A stretch of 64,000 nucleotides of DNA, from the NCBI RefSeq assembly GCF_006715225.1, contig NZ_VFMU01000001.1:496001-560000 (forward strand), written 5' to 3'. Positions 33,132 through 41,307 of the stretch are shown here, in pieces. Under the pieces are notes generated by a model. The model did not search any database. It saw nothing but the letters and a program-made list of their open reading frames with translations, and had not been told where the DNA came from. Every line of letters starts with the position of its first letter. Positions within the stretch are counted from its first letter, which is position 1. Made by a program: the position numbers and the translations under genes. This DNA is from Arthrobacter sp. SLBN-112 (GTDB taxonomy: Bacteria; Actinomycetota; Actinomycetes; Actinomycetales; Micrococcaceae).

Positions 33132-34028
33132 TCAGTCCGGCGAGGGAAGCACCTCTTCCGAGAGCCGAAGAACCTCGCGCAGCGCTGGGCTGGCGTTGTC
33201 CTTCCGCCAGACAAGCCGCAGCTGGATCACGTCAGCCGGATCGTCGAGTGGAAGAAACACGACACCCGGGTGGCTGAAGTTCTCCGGCACGGATGAAACC
33301 GTCAGCGCAACACCGATTTCGGCGGCAACGAGCGCCATCAGCGTCTGCGAATCCGGTGCCACCTGGACGATCTCCGCAACGTACCCCGCGGCACTGGAGA
33401 GCCGCCGAAGATGGTCATGGAGGATGGCGCCAGGATGCTCCGGCAAGGTGACGAAAGGCTGCTCCGAGAAGTCCGCCATGCACACCGAAGCGCGGCCGCT
33501 CAAGGGGTGGCTTTCATACAGGGCCACCACGAGCCGCTCGTTGGCCACGATCCGCGAGTCGAGGACGGCAGGAATGAAATTCCAGCGGCCCAGTCCCACC
33601 TCCATGGCCCCGCTCATGACCTTGTCCATGGCCGGCAGGGCGAAGTTGGAACTGGACAGCTCGAAGTCGATTCCGGGGTGCACCTCCCGGACCCGCTTGG
33701 CGAGCCTGCCGACCATCACATGCGAGGAGACGCCGGCAAAGGCTACCCGCACGCGCCCGGTCTCGCCGCGGCCCACAGATGCCACAGCGAGGCGGCCGCG
33801 ACGACAGCCTTCCAGTATCTCGCGCGCCGGGCCGATGAACGCCTGGCCCGCTGCGGTCAGTTGGACCGTCCGCGTGCTGCGGATAAAAAGCGGCGCCTTC
33901 AGTTCATGCTCAAGCCGCTGGATGGACCGGCTCAGCGGGGGCTGGGCCATATGGAGCCGGCGCGCGGCCCTGCCGAAATGCAGTTCCTCGGCCACGGCGA
34001 GAAAGGCCCGGATCTGGTGTATTTCCAC
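33132..34028 (-). CDS. LysR-family transcriptional regulator
   Basis: A 298-residue LysR protein: winged helix at 1-60 (MEIHQIRAFLAVAEELHFGRAARRLHMAQPPLSRSIQRLEHELKAPLF), linker helix, and a periplasmic-binding-like effector domain from about 90 (GRVRVAFAGVSSHVMVGRL...). The LHFGRAARRLHMAQPPLSR helix places it near the CatM/BenM branch that responds to aromatic or dicarboxylic acids. It is divergent from the CoA-transferase operon (172-bp gap) and upstream of the GcdH-like gene, the usual position for a regulator of both. Confidence 0.92.
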   Translation of the reverse strand: MEIHQIRAFLAVAEELHFGRAARRLHMAQPPLSRSIQRLEHELKAPLFIRSTRTVQLTAAGQAFIGPAREILEGCRRGRLAVASVGRGETGRVRVAFAGVSSHVMVGRLAKRVREVHPGIDFELSSSNFALPAMDKVMSGAMEVGLGRWNFIPAVLDSRIVANERLVVALYESHPLSGRASVCMADFSEQPFVTLPEHPGAILHDHLRRLSSAAGYVAEIVQVAPDSQTLMALVAAEIGVALTVSSVPENFSHPGVVFLPLDDPADVIQLRLVWRKDNASPALREVLRLSEEVLPSPD

Positions 34029-34132
34029 TCCCGGTCAGCTCCTGGGCGGGTAAACGTCGTTGTTCATACGCTCCAACATAGCGAAGGACGACAGAAGATT
34101 GATGGCCTGCGGGTATCAGTCCGGCACCAAAT

Positions 34133-34145
34133 GCGTATTGGACGC
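34133..34145. promoter_or_regulatory. Small inverted repeat in the LysR / CoA-transferase divergent region
   Basis: GCGT-N5-ACGC, 55 bases before the CoA-transferase ATG. Position suits a LysR site, but the match is short. Confidence 0.35.
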
Positions 34146-34199
34146 GAATGAGTCCGCTTGCGAGGGTAGGTGATGCAGACCACAAAGCGGAGGAACTTG

Positions 34200-35450
34200 A
34201 TGTCACAACCGACCAACAAACCGGTGCCCGGCAGGCACGGCCATCCCCCTGCAGGCTACGAGTCCCCCGGCGTGGACGTCCTCGGCCGCGCCAGCGCCGG
34301 TCCCCTCGCCGGCGTTGTGGTGGCGGATTTCAGCAGGGTGCTCGCCGGCCCGTACGCAACCATGCTCCTGGCGGACATGGGCGCCACCGTGATCAAGGTG
34401 GAGGGACCCGGCGGTGATGACACCCGCACCTATATGCCTCCGGTCCGGGATGGCGAAGCCACCTTCTTCCTGGCCGTCAACCGCAATAAGCATTCCATTG
34501 CCCTGGACCTGAAAAACCCGGAGGACCTGGACGTAGCACGTTCCCTCGTCCTCAGCGCTGACGTGATGATCGAGAATTTCAAGCCCGGCAACATGGCCCG
34601 GCTGGGCCTGGACTACGCCGCCGCTGCTGAATTGAAGCCGGACATCATCTATGCCTCCATCACCGGCTTTGGCACGGGCGCCGGCGCACACATCCCGGGA
34701 TACGATCTGTTGGTCCAGGCTGCCTCAGGAATGATGAGCCTGACCGGAGACCAGGACACCCAACCGTACCGGGCGGGCATCGCCCTTTTCGATGTCATCA
34801 CAGGCCTGCACGCCGCCATCGGCATCCTCGGGGCCCTCCATCACAAGGACCGGACCGGTGAGGGCCAGCTGGTGGAGCTGAACCTGCTGACCTCGGCCCT
34901 GTCCGGCATGGTGAACCAGTCTGCGGCATATGTGACCGGCGGTGTTGTACCTGCCAGGATGGGCAACGAGCACCCCAGCATGTATCCGTATGCCCCAATG
35001 AAGACCGGCGACGGCACGATCATCATTGCAACCGGCAATGATGCCCAGTTCGTCCGGCTGTGCGGGGCGCTCGGCATTCCCGGGGTGGCCAGTGATCCAA
35101 AGTTCGCCACTACGCTGCAGCGCAACGCCCACCGGAACGAGCTGCGCGACATCCTCCACGCCCGGCTGGCCACGCAGTCAGCGGCGCAATGGTTCCGGGA
35201 GCTCTCTGCGGCGGGGCTGCCATGCGCCCCGATCCAGGACGTCCGCGGCGGCGTTGATTTCGCGGAACAGCTGGGGCTTAACCCGGTGGTGCTGGCCGGC
35301 GATGGTCCGCGGAAGATCCCCACCGTCCGGCATCCGGTCGAATACTCCCGTACGCCGGTGGACTACTCACTTGCGCCCCCGGAACTGAACGAAAGCTCCG
35401 GGCTTATCCGGGAGTGGCTGCTGCACAGGAAGACGCTGGCCCATGCCTGA
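34200..35450 (+). CDS. CaiB/BaiF family III CoA-transferase
   Basis: GGAGG six bases before ATG 34200 fixes the start (416 residues). Family III CoA-transferases move CoA from a donor such as succinyl-CoA to a free acid. The signature blocks are present: VVVADFSRVLAGPYATMLLADMGATVIKVEGPGGDD, FLAVNRNKHSIALDLKNP, and IPGYDLLVQAASGMMSLTGD with the nucleophile Asp169, which falls at exactly the position of the catalytic Asp of formyl-CoA transferase. First gene of the operon, so it probably activates the acid that the downstream enzymes degrade. The operon context suggests a dicarboxylate such as glutarate or a branched homologue. Confidence 0.92.
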   Translation: MSQPTNKPVPGRHGHPPAGYESPGVDVLGRASAGPLAGVVVADFSRVLAGPYATMLLADMGATVIKVEGPGGDDTRTYMPPVRDGEATFFLAVNRNKHSIALDLKNPEDLDVARSLVLSADVMIENFKPGNMARLGLDYAAAAELKPDIIYASITGFGTGAGAHIPGYDLLVQAASGMMSLTGDQDTQPYRAGIALFDVITGLHAAIGILGALHHKDRTGEGQLVELNLLTSALSGMVNQSAAYVTGGVVPARMGNEHPSMYPYAPMKTGDGTIIIATGNDAQFVRLCGALGIPGVASDPKFATTLQRNAHRNELRDILHARLATQSAAQWFRELSAAGLPCAPIQDVRGGVDFAEQLGLNPVVLAGDGPRKIPTVRHPVEYSRTPVDYSLAPPELNESSGLIREWLLHRKTLAHA

Positions 35451-35907
35451 GGCGTTCCGGACCCGTGTCTGCCCCAGGTGGTCGGACCAGGACCTCAACG
35501 GACACGTTAATCATGCCGCCGTGGTGACGCTCCTGGAGGAGTCAAGGATCAAGTGGCGTTCGGGGATGCCGGGAATCGACCGGGCCCAGGCAACCCCCAC
35601 GGTAGTGGCGAGCCTCGAACTAAACTATCGGCGGCCGGTCCACCACGGGGAAGACCTTGAGGTTGAACTCACCGTCAGCAGAATCGGCTCGAGTTCATTC
35701 AGCCTCGAATTCCGGGGCAGCCAGCACGGCGTAGTCGCCGTAAACGGCCGAACCGTGCTGGTTTCGGTCCGGCCGGACACCGGCAAGTCCAGGCCATTGG
35801 CGGAACACGAGCGCCGCTGGCTCACTCGTTTCCAGCCCATGCAAGAAAATACGGACCCGCCTGGAACGCGGGTCTCCCACCACACACCCTTGGAGCTGAC
35901 TCAATGA
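35443..35907 (+). CDS. Acyl-CoA thioesterase, 4-hydroxybenzoyl-CoA thioesterase fold
   Basis: The 154-residue hot-dog protein opens with RVCPRWSDQDLNGHVNHAAVVTLLEESRIKW, the YbgC/4HBT active-site block with Asp16 and the N-x-V-N-H turn. The end is a hydrophilic tail. These enzymes hydrolyse short or aryl acyl-CoA, here probably as a safety valve that recovers CoA from dead-end intermediates. It overlaps the CoA-transferase by eight bases and the next gene by four. Confidence 0.88.
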   Translation: MPEAFRTRVCPRWSDQDLNGHVNHAAVVTLLEESRIKWRSGMPGIDRAQATPTVVASLELNYRRPVHHGEDLEVELTVSRIGSSSFSLEFRGSQHGVVAVNGRTVLVSVRPDTGKSRPLAEHERRWLTRFQPMQENTDPPGTRVSHHTPLELTQ

Positions 35908-37100
35908 CACCGGAAACGGCTGCCGACCCCACCGACTTTTACTTCATGGACGAATTCCTCAGCGCCGAGGAACGGGCGCTCCGGCTGAAGGTCCGCAGTT
36001 TCGTCGATAAAGACCTGCTGCCGGTCATCAACGGCTATTGGGAACGTGCCGAGTTTCCCTTCGAACTTGTTCCCAAACTCGCCGCACTCGGCATCGTCGG
36101 AACAACCATCCAGGGCTACGGATGCCCTGGGCTAAGCCGACTTGCCGCCGGAATCGTGGCTGCGGAGGTCTCCCGGGGCGATGGTTCAGTAAACACCTTC
36201 CTCGGTGTCCAGTCCGGACTGGCGATGGGGACCATCAACATGCTCGGCAGTGAAGAGCAAAAAGAACGCTGGCTTCCCGCCATGGCGACCCTGGGCAGCA
36301 TCGGCGCCTTCGCCCTGACCGAACCCGATCACGGGTCTGATTCGGTGGCGCTTGAAACCAGCGCGCGGCGGGACGGGGACAGCTACATCATCACCGGGCG
36401 CAAGCGCTGGATCGGCAATGCCAGCATGGCCGACGTCGTGATCATTTTTGCCCGGGACGAGGCGGACGCCAAGGTCAAGGCCTTCGTGATGGAGCGTAAC
36501 GACGACGGCAGCTTCCCGAACGGGTACTCCACCGAGGTCATTACCGGCAAGATCGGCAAGCGGGCCATCCTCCAGCCGGACATCACCCTGGAGAACCTGC
36601 GGATCCCGGCGGCCAACCGGCTCACGGAATGCTTCTCGTTCAAGGACGTCACCCGTGTCCTGACTTCCACGCGCAGTGGCGCATCCTGGGAGTCCTACGG
36701 CCACGCGATGGCCGCCTACGACATCGCGGTGAACTACGCGAAGACCCGGCAACAGTTCGGCAAACCGATCGGCAGTTTCCAGCTGGTGCAGAACAAGCTG
36801 GCCAACATGCTCGCAGAACTGACCGCCATGCAACTCATCTGCTTCCGCCTTGCCGCCCTGGCCGAGGACGGCCGGATGACCGGGCCCATGGCCTCCATGG
36901 CCAAGATGCACACGGCCAGGAAGGCCCGCTGGATCTGTTCCGAAGCACGGGACATGCTCGGGGGCAACGGCATGCTGCTGGAGAACCACGTCGCCAGGCA
37001 CATGACCGACATGGAGGTCGTGTCCACCTACGAGGGCACAGACTCCATCCAGTCCCTTCTCGTCGGCCGGGAGATCACCGGCCTCTCCGCCTTCAGCTAG
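35904..37100 (+). CDS. Acyl-CoA dehydrogenase, glutaryl-CoA dehydrogenase-like (second copy)
   Basis: A 398-residue relative of the enzyme at 31786, from the same branch: FALTEPDHGSDSVALETSA, SYIITGRKRWIGNASMADV, and ARHMTDMEVVSTYEGTDSIQSLLVGREITGLSAFS at the C-terminus, with catalytic Glu in YEGT. The two copies differ throughout, so they are old paralogues rather than a recent duplication, and may act on different steps or chain lengths. GGAG lies eight bases before the ATG, which overlaps the thioesterase stop. Confidence 0.9.
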   Translation: MTPETAADPTDFYFMDEFLSAEERALRLKVRSFVDKDLLPVINGYWERAEFPFELVPKLAALGIVGTTIQGYGCPGLSRLAAGIVAAEVSRGDGSVNTFLGVQSGLAMGTINMLGSEEQKERWLPAMATLGSIGAFALTEPDHGSDSVALETSARRDGDSYIITGRKRWIGNASMADVVIIFARDEADAKVKAFVMERNDDGSFPNGYSTEVITGKIGKRAILQPDITLENLRIPAANRLTECFSFKDVTRVLTSTRSGASWESYGHAMAAYDIAVNYAKTRQQFGKPIGSFQLVQNKLANMLAELTAMQLICFRLAALAEDGRMTGPMASMAKMHTARKARWICSEARDMLGGNGMLLENHVARHMTDMEVVSTYEGTDSIQSLLVGREITGLSAFS

Positions 37101-37179
37101 CTCCCGGCCAGGCCCGGGACGCTTTGCCTCAGCACGGCACCACACAGGTCCATAAAGGTTTACAAGCAAAGGAAAATCC

Positions 37180-37956
37180 ATGAGCAATTTCACCAACAGG
37201 GTGGCAGTAGTCACCGGCGGGGCGCAGGGAATCGGCGCGGCCACCGCACTGAGGCTGGCCAGCGGGGGCGCCATCGCCGTCGTCCTGGACCTCAACGAGG
37301 AAGGCGCCAAGGACACCGCACGGCGCATCTCGGACCACCCCGACGTTCTCGCAGCAGGCGGCAAGGCCGTTGCCGCCTGCTGCGACGTCACAAACGAGGC
37401 AACCGTGCACGGGGTGTTCGACGACATCCACCGGGAGTTCGGCCGGCTCGACATCCTGGTGAACAACGCCGGCATCACCCGGGACAACATGTTCTTCAAG
37501 ATGGAGCGGCAGGATTGGGAGTCGGTCCTGGCCACCAACCTCACCAGCGCCTACCTTTGCACCCGCGCTGCCCAGCGCTACATGGTTCCGGCCAAGTACG
37601 GCAAGATTGTTTCGCTGAGCAGCCGCAGCGCACTGGGCAACCGCGGCCAGGCCAACTACTCGGCAGCGAAGGCCGGCATCCAGGGCCTGACAGCGACGCT
37701 CGCCATCGAACTTGGCCCGTTCAACATCACGGTCAACGCCGTGGCACCGGGCTACATTGCCACCTCGATGACGGCCGCAACGGCAGAGCGGGTGGGCGCC
37801 AGCCCGGCTGAACACCAGCAGGCCGTGGCGGAGCGCACTCCGCTGGGACGGGTCGGCCAGCCGGAGGAAGTGGCCGCCGCCGTGGCGTTCTTCGCCGGCG
37901 ACGACTCCTCTTACATCTCCGGCCAAACCCTCTACATCAACGGCGGGGCCCGCTGA
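37180..37956 (+). CDS. Short-chain dehydrogenase, FabG-like 3-hydroxyacyl-CoA dehydrogenase
   Basis: Classical SDR of 258 residues: TGGAQGIG (12-19), DVTNEATV, NNAGI, catalytic Ser (SLSSRS region), Tyr160 and Lys164 (YSAAK), and a C-terminal SGQTLYINGG. The head LDLNEEG after the second strand suggests NAD. Within this operon it should oxidise the 3-hydroxyacyl-CoA formed by the MaoC hydratase. AAAGGAAAA precedes the ATG and the stop shares one base with the thiolase ATG. Confidence 0.9.
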   Translation: MSNFTNRVAVVTGGAQGIGAATALRLASGGAIAVVLDLNEEGAKDTARRISDHPDVLAAGGKAVAACCDVTNEATVHGVFDDIHREFGRLDILVNNAGITRDNMFFKMERQDWESVLATNLTSAYLCTRAAQRYMVPAKYGKIVSLSSRSALGNRGQANYSAAKAGIQGLTATLAIELGPFNITVNAVAPGYIATSMTAATAERVGASPAEHQQAVAERTPLGRVGQPEEVAAAVAFFAGDDSSYISGQTLYINGGAR

Positions 37957-39149
37957 TGCCCGAGGCATTCCTGGTCGGCGGCGTCCGCACCCCGGTAGGC
38001 CGTTACGGCGGCGCGCTCGCCTCAGTGCGGCCCGACGACTTGGCCGCACTGGTGCTGCACACCGCCGTCGCACGGGCCGGCGTCGACCCTGCCATGCTCG
38101 ACGAAGTCATCCTGGGCTGTGTGAACCAGGCCGGGGAAGATAACCGCAACGTTGCGCGGATGGCCGCGTTGCTGGCCGGGTTCCCCCACGCAGTCCCGGC
38201 GGTGACAGTCAACAGGCTGTGCGCCTCGGGCCTGACCGCTGTCAGCATGGCGGCGCAGTCGGTGCGCAACGGTGACGCCGACATTGTGCTGGCTGGCGGC
38301 GTGGAATCGATGACCCGCGCCCCCTGGGTAATGGCCAAGCCCGGGAAACCCTATGCCAAACCGGGGGAACTCGCGGACACCTCAATCGGTGCGCGGTTCG
38401 TTAACCCGCGGATGGAATCCGGCGCGCTGTTCTCCATGCCGGAGACGGCCGAAGAAGTGGCCGGCCGGGAAAACATTTCCCGCGCCGACGCGGACGGGTT
38501 TGCGCTGCGCTCGCATTCCCTGGCTGTGGCGGCGATTGATGCGGGCCGGTTCACTGACGAGATAGTTCCTGTTCCGGTCAAGGGCAGCCGGGGGGAAACC
38601 AAGGTGGTGGACACGGATGAGGGACCCAGGCGCGGGTCAACGGCGGAATCCCTCGCCGCCCTCCAGCCGATCGTGACGGCCGGTGGAGTGGTCACGGCCG
38701 GCAACTCCAGTTCCCTTAACGACGGCGCCTCCGCTGTGTTGGTCGCCAGCGGCGAGGCGGTGGAGCGGCACGGCCTCACCCCGAGGGCGCGCATCATCAC
38801 CAGCCAGGCTGCCGGTGTCGCCCCGGAGGTGATGGGCATCGGCCCGGTACCTGCGACCCAAAAGGCGCTGGACAAGGCCGGTTGGAGTCTGGCTGATGTG
38901 GGCGCGATCGAACTGAACGAGGCGTTTGCGGCGCAGGCTCTGGCCTGCATGCGGCTGCTCGGCATGGATGCGGGAATCGTCAACAACGACGGCGGCGCGA
39001 TCGCTTTGGGGCATCCCTTGGGCTCCTCCGGATCAAGGATCCTGATCACGCTGCTGGGCCGAATGGAACGCGAAAACGCCAACCGCGGCCTGGCCACTAT
39101 GTGCGTAGGGCTGGGCCAGGGCGTCGCCATGCTGCTCGAAAGGGTTTAG
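37956..39149 (+). CDS. Acetyl-CoA acyltransferase (thiolase)
   Basis: The 397-residue protein has the complete thiolase active site: VNRLCASGLTA (nucleophile Cys89), the GGVESMTRAPW loop, NEAFAAQALA, GHPLGSSGSR (His353) and MCVGLGQG (Cys383). Degradative thiolases cleave 3-oxoacyl-CoA to acetyl-CoA and a shortened acyl-CoA. The pattern ALLAGFPHAVPAVTVNRLCASGL is also that of 3-oxoadipyl-CoA thiolases, which agrees with a dicarboxylate substrate. Tightly packed between SDR and MaoC genes. Confidence 0.93.
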   Translation: MPEAFLVGGVRTPVGRYGGALASVRPDDLAALVLHTAVARAGVDPAMLDEVILGCVNQAGEDNRNVARMAALLAGFPHAVPAVTVNRLCASGLTAVSMAAQSVRNGDADIVLAGGVESMTRAPWVMAKPGKPYAKPGELADTSIGARFVNPRMESGALFSMPETAEEVAGRENISRADADGFALRSHSLAVAAIDAGRFTDEIVPVPVKGSRGETKVVDTDEGPRRGSTAESLAALQPIVTAGGVVTAGNSSSLNDGASAVLVASGEAVERHGLTPRARIITSQAAGVAPEVMGIGPVPATQKALDKAGWSLADVGAIELNEAFAAQALACMRLLGMDAGIVNNDGGAIALGHPLGSSGSRILITLLGRMERENANRGLATMCVGLGQGVAMLLERV

Positions 39150-39602
39150 ATGAGAATCTTCAAAGACGCCGCAGAGCTGGCCGGCATGACCGGGCAGGAA
39201 ATCGGGGTGAGCGGATGGCATTGCCTGGACCAGGCCCAGATCCAGGCTTTCGCGGACGCCACGTTGGACCAACAGTGGATCCACACGGACCCGGAGCGGG
39301 CAGCCGGCGGCCCGTTCGGCGCTACCGTCGCCCATGGCTACCTCAGCTTGTCCATGCTCCCGTACCTGGCGGGCCAGGTGTACCGGGTTGAAGGGGCCTC
39401 GATGATCATCAACTACGGCCTGAACAAGGTCAGGTTCCCGGCGCCGGCCAGGGCCAACTCACGCATCCGTGACCGGCTGACGCTGGCCTCGGTGAGTGAG
39501 ACAGCCAATGGCCGGCAGCTGCAGTTCCATCACGTGATCGAGCTGGAAGGCTCGCAAAAGCCTGCCTGCATCGCAGAGACTGTCTCCCTGCTTCGGAGCT
39601 GA
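39150..39602 (+). CDS. MaoC-family enoyl-CoA hydratase
   Basis: A single hot-dog domain of 150 residues. FADATLDQQWIHTDPERA contains the catalytic D-x4-H pair (Asp40, His45) of the R-hydratase group, and GPFGATVAHGYLSLSMLPYL is the second conserved block. It should add water to the enoyl-CoA made by the acyl-CoA dehydrogenase. The ATG begins directly after the thiolase stop, so expression is coupled. The operon has this hydratase in place of a crotonase. Confidence 0.9.
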   Translation: MRIFKDAAELAGMTGQEIGVSGWHCLDQAQIQAFADATLDQQWIHTDPERAAGGPFGATVAHGYLSLSMLPYLAGQVYRVEGASMIINYGLNKVRFPAPARANSRIRDRLTLASVSETANGRQLQFHHVIELEGSQKPACIAETVSLLRS

Positions 39603-39686
39603 ACTCTTCTTGACGCTTGCACCACCAACCGAACAACGACGTTACGGCCGGGCCTGCCTGCAGGCTCTACACGAGGGAGAAACTTA

Positions 39687-41063
39687 ATGGTCAACGATAA
39701 CCCAAACCTGAAATACGCCACCGCTGACCCGGAGGGCGTGGCAGCGGAGCTGGAGGTGACGCCGGCTGAACTGCGTCGCACCTCCATTTCGTCCTTCCTT
39801 GGTTCTGCCCTGGAATACATGGACTTCACGCTTTATACCCTGGCGGCGGCGCTGGTCTTCGGGCCGCTCTTCTTCCCCAACACGGATCCGGCAATGGCGC
39901 TGCTGGCCAGCTTTGCCGCCTTTGGTTCCGGGTTCCTCGTCCGGCCACTGGGCGGGATCTACTTCGGCTACCTTGGCGACAAATACGGGCGGAAATCAGT
40001 CCTGGTCATCACCGTAGGGATGATGGGGATCGCCACCCTGGGAATGGGGCTGTTGCCCACATTTGCCCAGATCGGGGTAGTCGCTCCAATCCTCCTGGTG
40101 CTCTTGCGGCTAATCCAGGGTTTCGGCGCGGGCGCCGAACTCTCCGGGGCCTCGCTGCTGCTGGTGGAATCCGCCCCTTCCGGCAAGCGCGGTTTCTATG
40201 GGGCCGTGGTGGCACTGGGAACGGCGACCGGTGTGCTCCTGGCGAGCGGACTGTGGCTGCTGCTCTCGCAGATGCCGAAGGAGGAATTCCTCGCGTGGGG
40301 CTGGCGCCTTCCCTTCCTGCTGAGTGTCGGTACCACCCTCGTGGCGCTGTACCTTCGGCGCAGCGTGAGCGAATCACCGGTTTTCGAGGTGATCAAGGCG
40401 CGGCGTGCGGCGGCGCGGCTGGAGGCCAAGCAACAAAGCGTCTGGCGTGACGTTGCGGATTCCAAGAAGGCCTTCCTCGTCTCACTGGGCATCAAACTCG
40501 GCGAAAACGGTTCGGTCTACCTCGTGAAGGGCTTCCTCATCGGCTGGACGGTGTCGGTGGTGAAAATGGATGCAAACCTGGTGACTGCCGGCGTCACGCT
40601 TGGCTCCGTTTTGGGCGTGCTCACGGTCCTGCTGACCGGAAAGCTCACTGACCGGTTCGGTCGGCGCAAGGTATGGCTCTGGCTCTCCGGGTTCCAGTTC
40701 GCCTTCACGATCCCCGCGATGCTGATGATCGAAACACGCAACCCCGTGCTTGTGGCCCTGGTCTTCGTCATCTTCGTTGGCGGCCCGCTGCCCAACTTGT
40801 ATGGCGTTGAGTCAACCTGGCTGGTGGAGATGTTCGGTTCCAAACGCCGCTTTTCCTTCATGACCACTGTCAAGGAAATCGGCGCCGTCCTGTCCGGCGG
40901 CCTGGGCCCCATCCTCGCCGCCACCGTCGTTGCTGCGGCTGGGCCGGGCTGGATACCGGTTGCCGCAATCCTCATGGCTTATGCCGCGATTGGCATTGCG
41001 GCCGGCTTCTTCGCTCCGGAAACGAGGGGCCGGGACCTTAATGCGGAGGCCGACGCCTTCTAG
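39687..41063 (+). CDS. MFS transporter, metabolite:H+ symporter type
   Basis: Twelve hydrophobic segments in 458 residues with MHS motifs: SISSFLGSALEYMDFTLYTL at helix 1, YLGDKYGRKSVLVIT in the first inner loop, RLIQGFGAGAELSGAS, and KLTDRFGRRKVWLW in the second half. It belongs to the organic-acid and shikimate transporter branch. As the last gene of the operon it probably imports the acid that the CoA-transferase activates. GAGGGAG precedes the ATG; a repeat-family terminator starts eight bases after the stop. Confidence 0.92.
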   Translation: MVNDNPNLKYATADPEGVAAELEVTPAELRRTSISSFLGSALEYMDFTLYTLAAALVFGPLFFPNTDPAMALLASFAAFGSGFLVRPLGGIYFGYLGDKYGRKSVLVITVGMMGIATLGMGLLPTFAQIGVVAPILLVLLRLIQGFGAGAELSGASLLLVESAPSGKRGFYGAVVALGTATGVLLASGLWLLLSQMPKEEFLAWGWRLPFLLSVGTTLVALYLRRSVSESPVFEVIKARRAAARLEAKQQSVWRDVADSKKAFLVSLGIKLGENGSVYLVKGFLIGWTVSVVKMDANLVTAGVTLGSVLGVLTVLLTGKLTDRFGRRKVWLWLSGFQFAFTIPAMLMIETRNPVLVALVFVIFVGGPLPNLYGVESTWLVEMFGSKRRFSFMTTVKEIGAVLSGGLGPILAATVVAAAGPGWIPVAAILMAYAAIGIAAGFFAPETRGRDLNAEADAF

Positions 41064-41070
41064 GCCCACG

Positions 41071-41110
41071 GAGCGGACGACGGCGGGTGGACACCCGGCG
41101 TCGTCCGCTC
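41071..41110. terminator. Repeat-family terminator, copy 7
   Basis: 19-bp stem GAGCGGACGACGGCGGGTG with one mismatch in the right arm (CACCCGGCGTC), closing the CoA-transferase operon. The stretch from here to 41308 holds no other feature that I can support. Confidence 0.88.
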
Positions 41111-41307
41111 TCGTTTGTGCGGGACGGGGGTTCAATTCCACCGCCTTGTCGGGCGGTCTTCATTGGAACGAATGCAACATGACGGCAGCCATTAGCGGGT
41201 CGCGTGTGAATGCCGCTCCCCGGATGTAAGTTTTGCAACACCAGCTTTGAAACTGCTGACGGGCACGTGGTGGTGTCCGGTTACAGGGAACTTACTGGGG
41301 GTAGGAC

